Shown: positions 10,046 to 19,008, numbered from the stretch's first letter. The stretch: 64,000 nucleotides of DNA from Streptomyces ortus (GCF_026341275.1 NZ_JAIFZO010000002.1:2829264-2893263), one strand, 5' to 3'. A program made the numbers and translations. The notes: generated by a model not told the origin, from the sequence alone.

Positions 10046-11262
10046 GAAGGGCTCCCGGCGGGTATGCGCGCCCGGACGACGAAGCCGCCGGCGGTCGCCC
10101 GGCCCGCGCTGAATTCGCCGCCCAGTACGTCGACCCGCTCGCGGAGACCGGCGAGGCCCCGCCCGCTCCCGCCGGGGGACCCGGCCCCCGAGCCGGAACC
10201 GTCCGTGGTGACCTCCACGATGATCTCCTTCTGGGCGTGCCGTACCCGAACCGAGGTCCGGCTGCCGTGAGCGTATTTGAGGGCGTTGGTCAGGGCCTCC
10301 TGCACGACCCGGAAGGCCACGAGATCGGCGCTGCCGGTCGACTCCGCCGGGGTGCCCTCCTCGGTGAACTCCACCGGCTGCCCGGCCAGCCGCGTCTGTT
10401 CCACGAGCGTGAGCAGCCTGCCCACGGGCGGCGTCCTTGCTTCCGCGGCGTGACCGGTGCCGTGGTCGGGGTTGAGCAGGTCGAGCAGATGCCGCAGATC
10501 GGCGATGGCCCGCCGGCCGGTGTCGGTGACGGCGGTCAGGGACCGGTCGAGGCGCTCGGGCGAGGCGGTGAGATAGCGCGCGGCCTCCGCCTGCACGACC
10601 ATCGCCGTCACATGATGGGTCACGACGTCGTGCAACTCCCGGGCGATACGGGTGCGTTCGGCGGTCCGGGTCTCCTCGGCGATACGGAGCCGGTGTTCGC
10701 TGTCCGCGACCCGGGTCGAGCGCAGCCACGACCCCAGGCCCCATGCCAGGACCATCGACAGATAGAACGTCACGAGTTCGCTCGGCGGCTCGCCCGGATC
10801 GAGCCGGGCGAACGCGACCGCCAGGGGCACGTACGCCACGGAGAAGACGATCGCGACGGTACGGCGACGCTGTTCCAGGTGGGCGCCCGCGCTCAGCAGG
10901 GCGATCGGCAGGGCGGTGCTCGCGAACGAGTGGTAACCGAGGAGCTGGTCGACGGCGAACCCCGCCGACACCAGGGCGAGGCAGACGGCCGGCCGGCGGC
11001 GGCGCACGACGAGCGGGAAGCTCTGGAGGGCGAGGACCAGAAGGGCCTGGGCGTCCAGGGGACGGGTCGGCAGACCACCGATCTGCGTCCCGTGGGACTC
11101 CGGTACGAACGAGACGGCGAACAGCAGCAGCCCGAGCGGAAGGTCCCGGACGGTCACATCGGCATGGCGCCACCACTGCGGGGCCCGCCGCCGGACCAGG
11201 GCGGGCCACCGGTTCAGGGCCCGCCGCAGAGTGACGGTCCCGATGATCGGGGGAGTGATCAT
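10042..11262 (-). CDS. two-component sensor histidine kinase (NarL partner, HisKA_3)
   Basis: A 406-residue membrane kinase. An N-terminal domain of about five hydrophobic segments (residues ~40-180) has little extracellular loop, suggesting membrane-embedded sensing. A short coiled linker leads to the HisKA_3 dimerisation box with H211 (A-R-E-L-H-D-V-V-T-H-H). The ATPase domain has V-V-Q-E-A-L-T-N-A-L-K-Y-A and a G-box G-S-G-R-G-L-A-G-L-R-E-R. The ATG at 11262 overlaps the upstream protease stop (ATGA) and has no ribosome binding site of its own, so translation is probably coupled to the protease gene. The downstream regulator also overlaps by four bases. Confidence 0.92.
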   Translation of the reverse strand: MITPPIIGTVTLRRALNRWPALVRRRAPQWWRHADVTVRDLPLGLLLFAVSFVPESHGTQIGGLPTRPLDAQALLVLALQSFPLVVRRRRPAVCLALVSAGFAVDQLLGYHSFASTALPIALLSAGAHLEQRRRTVAIVFSVAYVPLAVAFARLDPGEPPSELVTFYLSMVLAWGLGSWLRSTRVADSEHRLRIAEETRTAERTRIARELHDVVTHHVTAMVVQAEAARYLTASPERLDRSLTAVTDTGRRAIADLRHLLDLLNPDHGTGHAAEARTPPVGRLLTLVEQTRLAGQPVEFTEEGTPAESTGSADLVAFRVVQEALTNALKYAHGSRTSVRVRHAQKEIIVEVTTDGSGSGAGSPGGSGRGLAGLRERVDVLGGEFSAGRATAGGFVVRARIPAGSPS

Positions 11263-12095
11263 CGGGGGAGTGTAGCGGTGGCCTCGACGCGCCCGGCACG
11301 GCTGCGACGCGGCACCACATGGCCGCGCCGGTGGGCGAGCCACATGAGCACGATCGTCGCCAGCACGCAGAACAGCACCGCGTACACGCTTCCCTCCGGG
11401 CCGAAGTCGCCGCCGGTGAGCAGGGACGGGCCCGACATGGAGGAGTCCAGCAGCCCGGGAGGGGTGTCGTTGCCCGAGACCTCGGTACTGAAGACGCCGG
11501 ACGCGGCGAAGTTCCAGCCGAAGTGCAGGCCGATGGGCAGCCACAGCGAGCGGGTGGCGACGTACGCGGCGGTGAGCATGCCGCCCGCCTCGATGGCGAT
11601 GGCGGCGGCGCCCCACGCACTGGCGTTGGGGTTGAGCAGGTGGGACAGGCCGAAGAGCGTGCCGGTCAGCACCAGGGCGATCCAGGTGCCGATGCGCTCC
11701 TCGGCGATACGGAACAGGACGCCGCGGAACATCAGTTCCTCCGTCACCGCGGCGGCGGCCATGAAACCGAGCAGGCCCATCGCGCCCGACCGCGAGTCGA
11801 TCCCGTCGACGTCGTAGTACCCGGAGGTGAAGAGGTTGACCATGACGGCGGTGAACAGCGCGGCGCCGATCAGCGTTCCGCGGCCCAGCGCGGCGGGCGC
11901 TTGCTCCAGATCCAGTTCGGTGACCGGCCGCCGCTCGGTCCGCCCCACCACCCACCGGTAGACGTACACCGCGAGGACCGCTGCCGGTATGCCGATGGCC
12001 AGTTGGAGCCACGGTTCGCCGTCCGCCGCCGTGACCCCCTGACCACCGACGAAGGCGACCGCGACGACGGCCACGAGCTGCCAGACGAACCTCAT
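11259..12095 (-). CDS. CPBP family intramembrane metalloprotease, first gene of a two-component operon
   Basis: A 278-residue membrane protein with the full CPBP set: E-E-L-M-F-R-G, F-G-L-S-H and H-F-G-W-N. I took ATG 12095, which has GGGAG five bases upstream; a GTG at 12107 is the alternative. The gene ends inside the kinase start codon (ATGA), so protease, kinase and regulator form one tightly coupled unit. Abi-domain proteins can act on or with histidine kinases (S. aureus SpdC/LyrA and WalK is the known example), and the coupling suggests such a link here. It is a paralogue of the protease at 8411-9334. Confidence 0.9.
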   Translation of the reverse strand: MRFVWQLVAVVAVAFVGGQGVTAADGEPWLQLAIGIPAAVLAVYVYRWVVGRTERRPVTELDLEQAPAALGRGTLIGAALFTAVMVNLFTSGYYDVDGIDSRSGAMGLLGFMAAAAVTEELMFRGVLFRIAEERIGTWIALVLTGTLFGLSHLLNPNASAWGAAAIAIEAGGMLTAAYVATRSLWLPIGLHFGWNFAASGVFSTEVSGNDTPPGLLDSSMSGPSLLTGGDFGPEGSVYAVLFCVLATIVLMWLAHRRGHVVPRRSRAGRVEATATLPR

Positions 12096-12335
12096 GAGGA
12101 CTCCCACACCTGAGCCGCGGCCGAGTGCCGCGGGCTGTGCAGAAAGCTATGGATCCGGCGGCCGGGAATCGTCACCGTCCGGTGGACACCTGCGCGTAGC
12201 TCGGACGGGGGACAGATCCGCGATGGCGGCGGACGTGCCTTTTCCCCCGCGGTGGGAACCGGGCGGGGCCCGCCGCGCGTTGAGCGGTACACAGGGACCG
12301 GCAGGGGAACGGCAAAGGACCGTCGGGGGGATTCC

Positions 12336-12950
12336 ATGGCGTACGAACGGCAGGGCGTGGGCCCTCCCGCTCCGCTGTCGCGCGGTGAGCGGGCAAGGAG
12401 CGCGGCCCTGCTGACCGGCGGCTGGGTCGCCCTGCTGTGGGTGCTCGAAGGCATCGACGCGGCGAGCGGCCATGCCCTGGACACGTTCGGCATCAGCCCG
12501 CGCGAGTTCGGCGAGCTGCGTGACATCGTGCCCGCCGCCTTCCTGCACTTCGGCTTCGACCATCTCGCGGCGAACAGCCTGCCGCTGCTCGTCCTCGGCT
12601 TCCTGGCCGCGCTGTCCGGCATCCGCCGCTTCCTCGCCGTCGTCACGGTGACGATCCTCGTCAGCGGCCTGGGCGTCTGGCTCACCGCGCCCGCCCACTC
12701 CCTGACCGCGGGCGCGTCCGGCGTCGTGTTCGGCCTCTTCGGCTATCTGGTGGTACGGGGCTTCGTGGACCGCCGCATCGGTGACGTGATCGTGGGACTG
12801 CTCGTCGGCGCGGTGTACGGCTCGATCCTGTGGGGCGTCCTGCCGACGGCGACCGGAGTCAGCTGGCAGGGACATCTCTTCGGACTGCTGGGCGGAGTGG
12901 CCGCGGCCTTCGCGTTCCGCAGGCCCCGCGAGGCCCGAATACGCGTATAG
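12336..12950 (+). CDS. rhomboid-family intramembrane serine protease
   Basis: A 204-residue six-helix rhomboid. The catalytic dyad is visible: S128 in T-A-G-A-S-G-V-V-F-G and H180 in W-Q-G-H-L-F-G. The helix-2 segment H-F-G-F-D-H-L-A-A-N-S-L is also conserved. The family cleaves transmembrane helices of partner proteins. ATG 12336 follows a GGGGGG ribosome binding site; the in-frame extension upstream is not conserved-looking. It is divergent from the CPBP gene with ~240 bases between, making three intramembrane proteases within 4.6 kb. The partner substrate is unknown. Confidence 0.9.
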   Translation: MAYERQGVGPPAPLSRGERARSAALLTGGWVALLWVLEGIDAASGHALDTFGISPREFGELRDIVPAAFLHFGFDHLAANSLPLLVLGFLAALSGIRRFLAVVTVTILVSGLGVWLTAPAHSLTAGASGVVFGLFGYLVVRGFVDRRIGDVIVGLLVGAVYGSILWGVLPTATGVSWQGHLFGLLGGVAAAFAFRRPREARIRV

Positions 12951-13448
12951 CCGACAGCGTGCGTGTATCGCCGTCGGCGTGCACGTGGAGCCGAGGCTGT
13001 GCGCCCGGAGATGACGCCGTACGCGTACGGCCGAAGCCGTGCGCGTGGAGACGGCGGCCGGGGCCGGGCATACGAGCTGGTCCGGAGCGCCCCCCCGGTG
13101 CGCCCCGGACCGAATGCGCCCTGCCCCCCACTTGCGGCCCCAGGTTGGACAGGACGTCACCGACGGGCCTCTTCCCCCAAAGAGCGCCCGTCGGCGACGA
13201 ACTCGTGCGGCCCGTCCGGGCAGGCCGCACCTGTGCGGGTCACCGGCACCGTTCGACAGGGCCGGGGCGACACCGTGCGCGCACGCTCGTGCCGCCGATG
13301 GCCAGTGCTCCTGTCTGCCGGTGACCAAGCCCTCGCTCCCGATAGGCTCCGCACGGACAGGTTCGTACGTTTCCGCGGCGATGTGGAGTGGTCTGCTGTT
13401 GCCAGCGCGCTTTTGGCAACACGGGGCGGGCAGCGGACTGTTGGGGGG
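12951..13448. other. 498-base non-coding interval upstream of the HTH/TPR gene
   Basis: I see no convincing gene here; the open frames are arginine/proline-rich and lack ribosome binding sites. Bases 12945-13070 hold imperfect repeats of a motif like GTGCGCGTGGAG/CCGTGCGCG with alternating CGTACGCGTA. The last 60 bases carry an inverted repeat described separately. Confidence 0.5.
13398..13420. promoter_or_regulatory. inverted repeat 29 bases before the HTH/TPR gene
   Basis: GTTGCCA (13398-13404) and TGGCAAC (13414-13420) are perfect inverted arms with a 9-base spacer, ending 28 bases before the ATG at 13449. The position and the HTH gene that follows suggest an autoregulatory operator. A transcript hairpin is the alternative. 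Confidence 0.5.
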
Positions 13449-15305
13449 ATGACGATCGAGGACAACGCCCTGGGTGCCGAGCTGCGCCGCCGCCGGGTCG
13501 CGGCAGGACTGTCGCTCAGCGAACTGGCCCACAAGGTGCACTGCAGCCGCAGCTTCCTGAGCCGGGTCGAGACCGGTCAGCGACGAGCGTCCGTGGAGCT
13601 GGCACAGCTGTGCGACCAGGTGCTGGAGGCCAACGGGGCGTTGACGGACCTGGCCGCGCCGAGCCCGGACTCCTTACCGAGGCCGGCCAGGACCGGGTCC
13701 GGCAGACGGACGGCCCGGCCGGCCGGCGGAGGTCACGCGTCGCGGGCCGGTGCCCAGCGGCGCCAGGAGTTCGACCGGCTGCTCAGACGCGGCGACCTGA
13801 GCCACACCACCGGTGACATGCGGGAGGCCGACCGTCTCTACCGGGCCGCGCTGCACGGTGCCGCGGAGGATCCCCGGGCCCAGGCCGAGGCCGTGATCCG
13901 GATGGCCCGCCGCTGGTCGGACCCCGGGCAGGTCGACCACGAACTGCTGCATCTGATCAGGAACAGCCTCGCCGAGTTACAGGCCGACGGCGGGGCCGAG
14001 GCCGTGGGCCTGCGGCTGCGCCTCACCGCGCACCTGGCCAAGAAGGTGGCCATGGCGGTCAGCGAGGACACCGCCGCCGGCCGGGTGGGCCCCGAGGAAG
14101 GGGCCGGACTCGCCGCCGACACCCTGAGCCGATTATCGGCGGCCGGCAGGGACAGCAGGGACAGCAGGGACAGCAGGGACAGCAGGGACAGCAGAGACGT
14201 CCGGGAGGGCAGGGACGTTCGGGACGACGAGGTGCGCTGCGAAGTGCTCACCGAATGCCGCTGGGCGCGCTACGACTTCGCACCGGCGGCCGACGCCCTG
14301 GCACTGTCCCAGCGACTGCACGCCGCCGCCGTCCGGCTCGACTCACCCTACTTCCACGGCGAGGCGCTCATGGCCCTCGTCATCGACCAGCTGCGCACCG
14401 GCAGGGTCTACAGCGCACTGGCCACCGCGAGCCAGTACCGCAAGTACGCCGCCGACACCCGCAGCGTCCTCGTCACCTGGCAGCGGCACACCCTGGACGC
14501 CCTGCTCGACCTGTGGCACGGCAGGTTCGACGTGGCGGCGGACTGGATCCTCGGCGAGTCGCCGAAGTACATCGAAGGACTGCACACCGATCTGGCGGTA
14601 CCCGCCGACGCCCTGCGCCAGACCCGGCTCGGCCAGGCCTTCTGGCTGCTGCGCGAACAGGGCCGGATGGCGGAGCTGTTCACCTCGGACCTGGCCGAGG
14701 ACGTCGAACGGCACGCCTACTTCCCCATCTGGCGGGCCGGCCTCGCGCTCGCCCTCTGCGAGACGGGACAGCACGCCGAGGGAGCGGACCTGCTGGCGGG
14801 CTTCGCCGCCGACACCGTCGCCTTCAGCCGCTTCCCGCCCTCCGGCTGGGCGGTGCCCACCCTCGTCGTACTCGCCGAGGTCTGCGCGGCCCTGGACATC
14901 CAGGGGGGATACGAGGATCGGCTGAGGGAGCTGCTGCCGGGACTGCGCGAGCGGTTGGCGCCGCACGACGGACAGCAGATCGCGCTCGCCGGCTGGCCCA
15001 CCGTGCTGGTCGGCTCGACCGCGCGGGCGCGCGGCCTGCTGGCGCTGGCCGCCGGGGAGCCGCAGGCCGCGCTCGGCCATTTCCGGCAGGGCGCCGTACC
15101 GGCCCGTTCGTCGCAGCCGGAACTGGCCCGGCTCAGGCTGGCCGAGGCCCGCGCGCTGCGCGGCGTCGGCGGTCCCGGCAACGAGGACCGGGCGCGGAGC
15201 CTGTTGCGGGAGGCCCTGCGCAGCGCACGGGCCTACGGCATGGCGCAGCTCGCGGCACAGTGCGGGCGCCTCCTGGGGGATCCGGCGGACACCGACCGCG
15301 TCTGA
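13449..15305 (+). CDS. XRE-family HTH regulator with long TPR-like C-terminus; three TTA codons
   Basis: A 618-residue protein. Residues ~8-63 form an XRE helix-turn-helix (L-R-R-R-R-V-A-A-G-L-S-L-S-E-L-A ... C-S-R-S-F-L-S-R-V-E-T-G). The remainder is Ala/Leu-rich helical sequence consistent with TPR repeats (e.g. E-A-D-R-L-Y-R-A-A-L and A-L-A-L-C-E-T-G-Q-H-A-E-G-A). Similar Streptomyces proteins sense a partner or peptide through the TPR part. Codons 76, 177 and 229 are TTA (13674, 13977, 14133), the rare leucine codon read by the bldA tRNA, so translation is probably limited to late growth. Residues 234-251 are a tandem RDS repeat. ATG 13449 follows TTGGGGGG. Confidence 0.85.
   Translation: MTIEDNALGAELRRRRVAAGLSLSELAHKVHCSRSFLSRVETGQRRASVELAQLCDQVLEANGALTDLAAPSPDSLPRPARTGSGRRTARPAGGGHASRAGAQRRQEFDRLLRRGDLSHTTGDMREADRLYRAALHGAAEDPRAQAEAVIRMARRWSDPGQVDHELLHLIRNSLAELQADGGAEAVGLRLRLTAHLAKKVAMAVSEDTAAGRVGPEEGAGLAADTLSRLSAAGRDSRDSRDSRDSRDSRDVREGRDVRDDEVRCEVLTECRWARYDFAPAADALALSQRLHAAAVRLDSPYFHGEALMALVIDQLRTGRVYSALATASQYRKYAADTRSVLVTWQRHTLDALLDLWHGRFDVAADWILGESPKYIEGLHTDLAVPADALRQTRLGQAFWLLREQGRMAELFTSDLAEDVERHAYFPIWRAGLALALCETGQHAEGADLLAGFAADTVAFSRFPPSGWAVPTLVVLAEVCAALDIQGGYEDRLRELLPGLRERLAPHDGQQIALAGWPTVLVGSTARARGLLALAAGEPQAALGHFRQGAVPARSSQPELARLRLAEARALRGVGGPGNEDRARSLLREALRSARAYGMAQLAAQCGRLLGDPADTDRV
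14148..14201 (+). repeat. 9-bp in-frame tandem repeat in the HTH/TPR gene
   Basis: The unit AGGGACAGC is repeated five times exactly and once imperfectly, encoding Arg-Asp-Ser units. It lies between the first TPR-like segments and can change length in whole codons. Confidence 0.9.
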
Positions 15306-15428
15306 CCACGTCTGACCGCAGTTGACCGTGGCTCCACGGGTGGTCCGCGCGCCGCACGGTCCGGGCCCGTTGTCGTACCCCCGTGCGAGGATGACCGCTC
15401 GATCGGGGTCTGCGGGGTATGGCGGGGT

Positions 15429-17674
15429 ATGAGGGGCGTCATGGCGGAGGGCGAGAGGGCTGTCGGCGGCCCCGTGGCGGTGGGGCGCAAGGCGCGCGAG
15501 GTCATCGCGCGGGGCGAACGGCTGGGCGGGCTCGCCCGGAACGTGCTCGCCGACCACGCCCGCGCGGTGGAGCAGGTACGGACCGCCCTGGCGCCGCTCG
15601 TCGCCGAACTGGTAGCCCAGGAGCTGGAGGGCATCCCGGTTTCCCGGCTGAAGGACGTCACCGAGGGGCGGCTGCGGCTCGGGGCCCTGGAGGGCGCCGG
15701 ATTCGGCAGCGTACGGCCGGTGTTCGAGGCGAGCCGCTACGAGCTGCGGCAGATTCCGGGAGTCGGCGCGCAGACCGCCGACCAGGCGCTCGCCGCCGCC
15801 CGGCAGATCGCCCGCGCCCTGGAAGAGACCGTGTCCGTACGGATCGACGTGGATCATCCGGAGCCACGGAGCACGGCACTTGTCATCGCGCTGCGGCGGA
15901 TCGTCGAGGCGGGGCCCGACCTGCGCCGGGCCGTGGACGCGGCCAAGGCGCTGGAGCGGCGGCTCGCGGCGCTCCTGGTGGCGGCACGGCCGGCCGGCGG
16001 GCGGCTGCGGATGGCGCTGCTCGGCAGGGCCGGACGGGTAAGCGCGCTGGCGGCGGTGGCCGAGCTGCGCGCACTCGTCGCCGACGCCGTCTCCAAGGGC
16101 GTACCGATGCTGCTCACGCAGGCCTCCACCGATCTGCTGCGGGAGTCCTCGTCCGACGCCGGGGCGTGGGTGGACTTCGAGCTGCGGTCCGCGGAGTACT
16201 ACAGCCAGCTCGCCGAGATCGCCGGCAGCGCCCCCGACGTCGAGGCGTCCGAGGGGTTTCTGCCGGCGGAGGTCGCCGAGCGGGTGCACGCTCAGGGACT
16301 CGACGACACCCACCGCCGGGTCTCGCTGCGCGGCTACCAGTCCTTCGGCGCGCGGTTCGCGCTGGCCCAGCGGCGGGTCGTCCTCGGCGACGAGATGGGG
16401 CTCGGCAAGACGATCCAGGCCATCGCGGTCCTCGCGCACCTCGCCGCCGACGGGCACCGGCACTTCCTGGTGGTGTGCCCGGCGAGCGTACTGATCAACT
16501 GGACGCGGGAGATCGGCTCCCGCAGCACCCTGCGCGCGGTGCCCGTGCACGGCCCCGACCGGCTGGACGCGTACGCCGAGTGGCGTGAGCGCGGTGGGGT
16601 CGCGGTCACCACCTTCGACGTGCTGCACAGCCTGCCGGACCCGAAGAAGACCGAACCGCATCCGCTGGACGCGCCCGCCGCGCTCGTCGTCGACGAGGCC
16701 CACTACGTGAAGAATCCCGAGGCCCGTCGTTCCCGGGCGGTGGCCCGCTGGACGAACCGCTGCGAGCGGGTGCTGTTCCTCACGGGTACGCCCATGGAGA
16801 ACCGTGTCGAGGAGTTCCGTACGCTCGTCCGCTATCTGCAGCCCGATCTGGTGCCGAGGATCCAGGGCAGCGACGCCGTCGCCGGGCCGCACACCTTCCG
16901 CCGCTCCGTCGCCCCGGCCTATCTGCGGCGCAATCAGCGGGATGTGCTGACCGAACTGCCCGCGCTGGTTCAGGTCGACGAGTGGGAGGAGTTCAGCGCG
17001 GCCGACGAGGACGCCTATCGGGAGGCGGTCGCCGCGGGGAATTTCATGGCGATGCGCAGAGCGGCGTACGCGCACGCGGAGAAGTCGGCGAAGCTGCAGC
17101 GGTTGCGTGAGCTGGTGACCGAGGCGGCGGCGAACGAGTTGAAGGTCGTCGTCTTCTCGTACTTCCGGGACGTGCTCGCCGCCGTGCAGGGAGCCCTGGG
17201 AGACGGGGGCGCCGGTGGGGTGGGGGTGGGGGTGTGGTGCTGGGGCCGTTGGCCGGAGGTGTGCCGGCGGTGCGTCGGCAGCAGCTCGTCGACGAGTTCG
17301 CCGCCGCGGAGGGGCACGCGGTGCTGCTCTGCCAGATCGAGGCGGGTGGGGTCGGGCTCAATCTGCAGGCCGCGTCCGTAGTGATCCTGTGCGAGCCGCA
17401 GGTCAAGCCGACGCTGGAGCATCAGGCCGTCGCGCGGGCACATCGGATGGGGCAGGTGCGGTCGGTGCAGGTGCATCGGTTGCTCGCGGCGGACAGCGTG
17501 GATGATCGGCTGTTGCGGATCCTTGAGAGCAAGGGGCGGTTGTTCGACGCGTATGCGCGGCGCAGTGAGGTGGCTGAGGCTTCGCCTGACGCGGTTGATG
17601 TCTCCGACGGGGCGATCGCGCGGCGGATTGTGGAGGAGGAGCAGGAGAGGTTGGCTTGTGCGCCGCGCGCTTGA
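15429..17674 (+). pseudogene. SNF2/DEAD-type helicase broken by a -1 frameshift
   Basis: The first frame (15429 onward) has an N-terminal region with a helix-hairpin-helix (I-P-G-V-G-A-Q-T-A), then SNF2 motif I G-D-E-M-G-L-G-K-T (~residue 319), motif II D-E-A-H (~residue 421) and motif III L-T-G-T-P (~450). The second helicase lobe continues only in another frame: from about 17234 it reads L-V-D-E-F, A-G-G-V-G-L-N-L-Q-A-A and Q-A-V-A-R-A-H-R-M-G-Q (motifs V-VI) and ends at 17674. The switch falls in a G-rich run at 17205-17240 and equals one missing base. A sequencing error or a real null are both possible. ATG 15441 is an alternative start. Confidence 0.82.
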
Positions 17675-17890
17675 GGGGGTGCGCCGTTCCCCGCGCCCCC
17701 ATTGGGGCCGCGCGCCTTGAGGCGAAAGGCGAAAAGATTGCGCCGTTTCCCGCGCCCCTGGTCGGGGCCGCGCGCCTTGAGGCGAAAGGCGAAAAGATTG
17801 CGCCGTTCCCCGCGCCCCTGACAGGTCCGCGCGCCTTACAGCCAAAAGCGAAAAGACTGCGCCGTTCCCCGCGCCCCTATTAGGGTCGCG
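17655..17890. repeat. 60-bp tandem repeat array at a convergent gene end
   Basis: Two units at 17701-17760 and 17761-17820 are nearly identical over 60 bases; a diverged unit follows (17821-17880) and a partial one precedes, overlapping the helicase stop codon. Each contains CGCGCGCCTTGAGGCG, AAAAGATTGCGCCG and CCCCGCGCCCCT. The last part is the widespread GGGGCGCGGGGAAC family in reverse. The array fills the gap between the helicase (+) and the threonine-synthase-like gene (-). Confidence 0.9.
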
Positions 17891-17919
17891 CCGCTGATTT
17901 GGTGCGCGCCCGTGAAGTT

Positions 17920-19008
17920 CTACTTTCGGTTTGCTCCGCATAGGGGGATCACCTTTGTGCGGGGGGTCTGGGGGGTCTCTCTGGTGGCTGCCCAGCAGGC
18001 CGCCGCTGTGGGTTCCACGTACAGGCCCTGGGAGGCCAGGTCGGTCTGCGCGTGGCGGATCTGGTCCTCCGTCACGGTGAGGAACGTGCCGCCCGACTCC
18101 CGTACCGCGCGCAGGATCTGGCGGGCCCTCGGCGGGCGCGGGATCGCGATGCCCTCGGCGAACGTGGGGGCCGCCGGGGTGACCCCGACCAGGTCGTCCG
18201 CCCCCTCGTGCCAGGCGCGGGCGAGTGGGGCGACCGCGGCGGACTGGACCGCGTACAGCGCGGGTCTGCGGTCGATCAGGCCCGCCCCGTGCAGTTCGGC
18301 GACGGCGAGTGCCGCGCCGAGCAGGAGCGTGCCGTTCCCGACGGGGACGACGAGCACCTCCGGGAGCCGTCCGCCCAGCTCCTCCCACACCTCGTGGACG
18401 TACGTCTTCGTGCCGTGCAGGAAGTACGGGTTGAAGACGTGCGAGGCGTAGAACGTGCCCTCCTCGTCCGCCGCCTCCCGGGCCGCCGACGCGGTCGCCT
18501 CACGGCCGCCCGGGACCGTCTCCACCCGGGCCCCGTGCGCCGCGATCTGCTCCAGCTTCTTCGCGGACGTGCCCTCGGGCACGTACACCGTGCACGACAG
18601 CCTGGCCCGGGCGCAGTACGCGGCGACGGCCGTGCCCGCGTTGCCGCTGCTGTCCGCGACGACCCGCCGGGGCCGCAGCCGCAGGGCCAGCTCGGCGAGC
18701 ATGACGGCCCCGCGGTCCTTGAAGGAGAGCGTCGGCATGAGGAAGTCCAGTTTGGCCGTGACGCCCTCCCGGAGGGGGACCAGCGGGGTGCGGCCCTCGC
18801 CCAGGGACACCGAGGGGGCCGGCAGCGGCAGGCACTCCGTGTACCGCCACAGTGAGTTGACCCTGCCCGTCAGGGACTTGAGGGGCGCGGGCGTCGGCGC
18901 GAAGTCCAGGTCGAGCGGGCCGCGGCAGACCGGGCAGCACCACGCGAGCGAGTCCGTGGGGACGCGCGTGCCGTCCACCGGGCAGAAGCAATCCGGCAAG
19001 GGAGTCAT
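17920..19008 (-). CDS. threonine synthase-like PLP enzyme
   Basis: A 362-residue fold-type II pyridoxal-phosphate enzyme. The N-terminus is a small zinc-ribbon-like module (C7, C9, C24, C25, C28), as in many threonine-synthase-type proteins. PLP Lys97 lies in L-S-F-K-D-R-G-A, the phosphate loop region in S-S-G-N-A-G-T-A, and P-V-G-N-G-T-L-L-L-G is present further on. Threonine synthase converts O-phosphohomoserine to threonine, but no hom/thrB genes are adjacent, so this could be a paralogue with another beta-elimination or replacement activity. It has its own promoter region with the divergent subtilisin gene (305 bases away). Confidence 0.82.
   Translation of the reverse strand: MTPLPDCFCPVDGTRVPTDSLAWCCPVCRGPLDLDFAPTPAPLKSLTGRVNSLWRYTECLPLPAPSVSLGEGRTPLVPLREGVTAKLDFLMPTLSFKDRGAVMLAELALRLRPRRVVADSSGNAGTAVAAYCARARLSCTVYVPEGTSAKKLEQIAAHGARVETVPGGREATASAAREAADEEGTFYASHVFNPYFLHGTKTYVHEVWEELGGRLPEVLVVPVGNGTLLLGAALAVAELHGAGLIDRRPALYAVQSAAVAPLARAWHEGADDLVGVTPAAPTFAEGIAIPRPPRARQILRAVRESGGTFLTVTEDQIRHAQTDLASQGLYVEPTAAACWAATRETPQTPRTKVIPLCGANRK

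Noticed and set aside
12963..13448. N-terminal extension of the HTH/TPR protein.
   Set aside because: The extension is Arg/Pro-rich, would run over the inverted repeat, and a good ribosome binding site and normal HTH start exist at 13449.
17190..17260. Programmed -1 frameshifting in the helicase gene.
   Set aside because: G-runs are present but I see no standard slippery heptamer with a downstream structure, and helicases of this family are not known to use it. Kept only as a frameshift.
17655..17890. Possible CRISPR array.
   Set aside because: Units are contiguous 60-bp repeats with no distinct spacers, and no cas genes are present.
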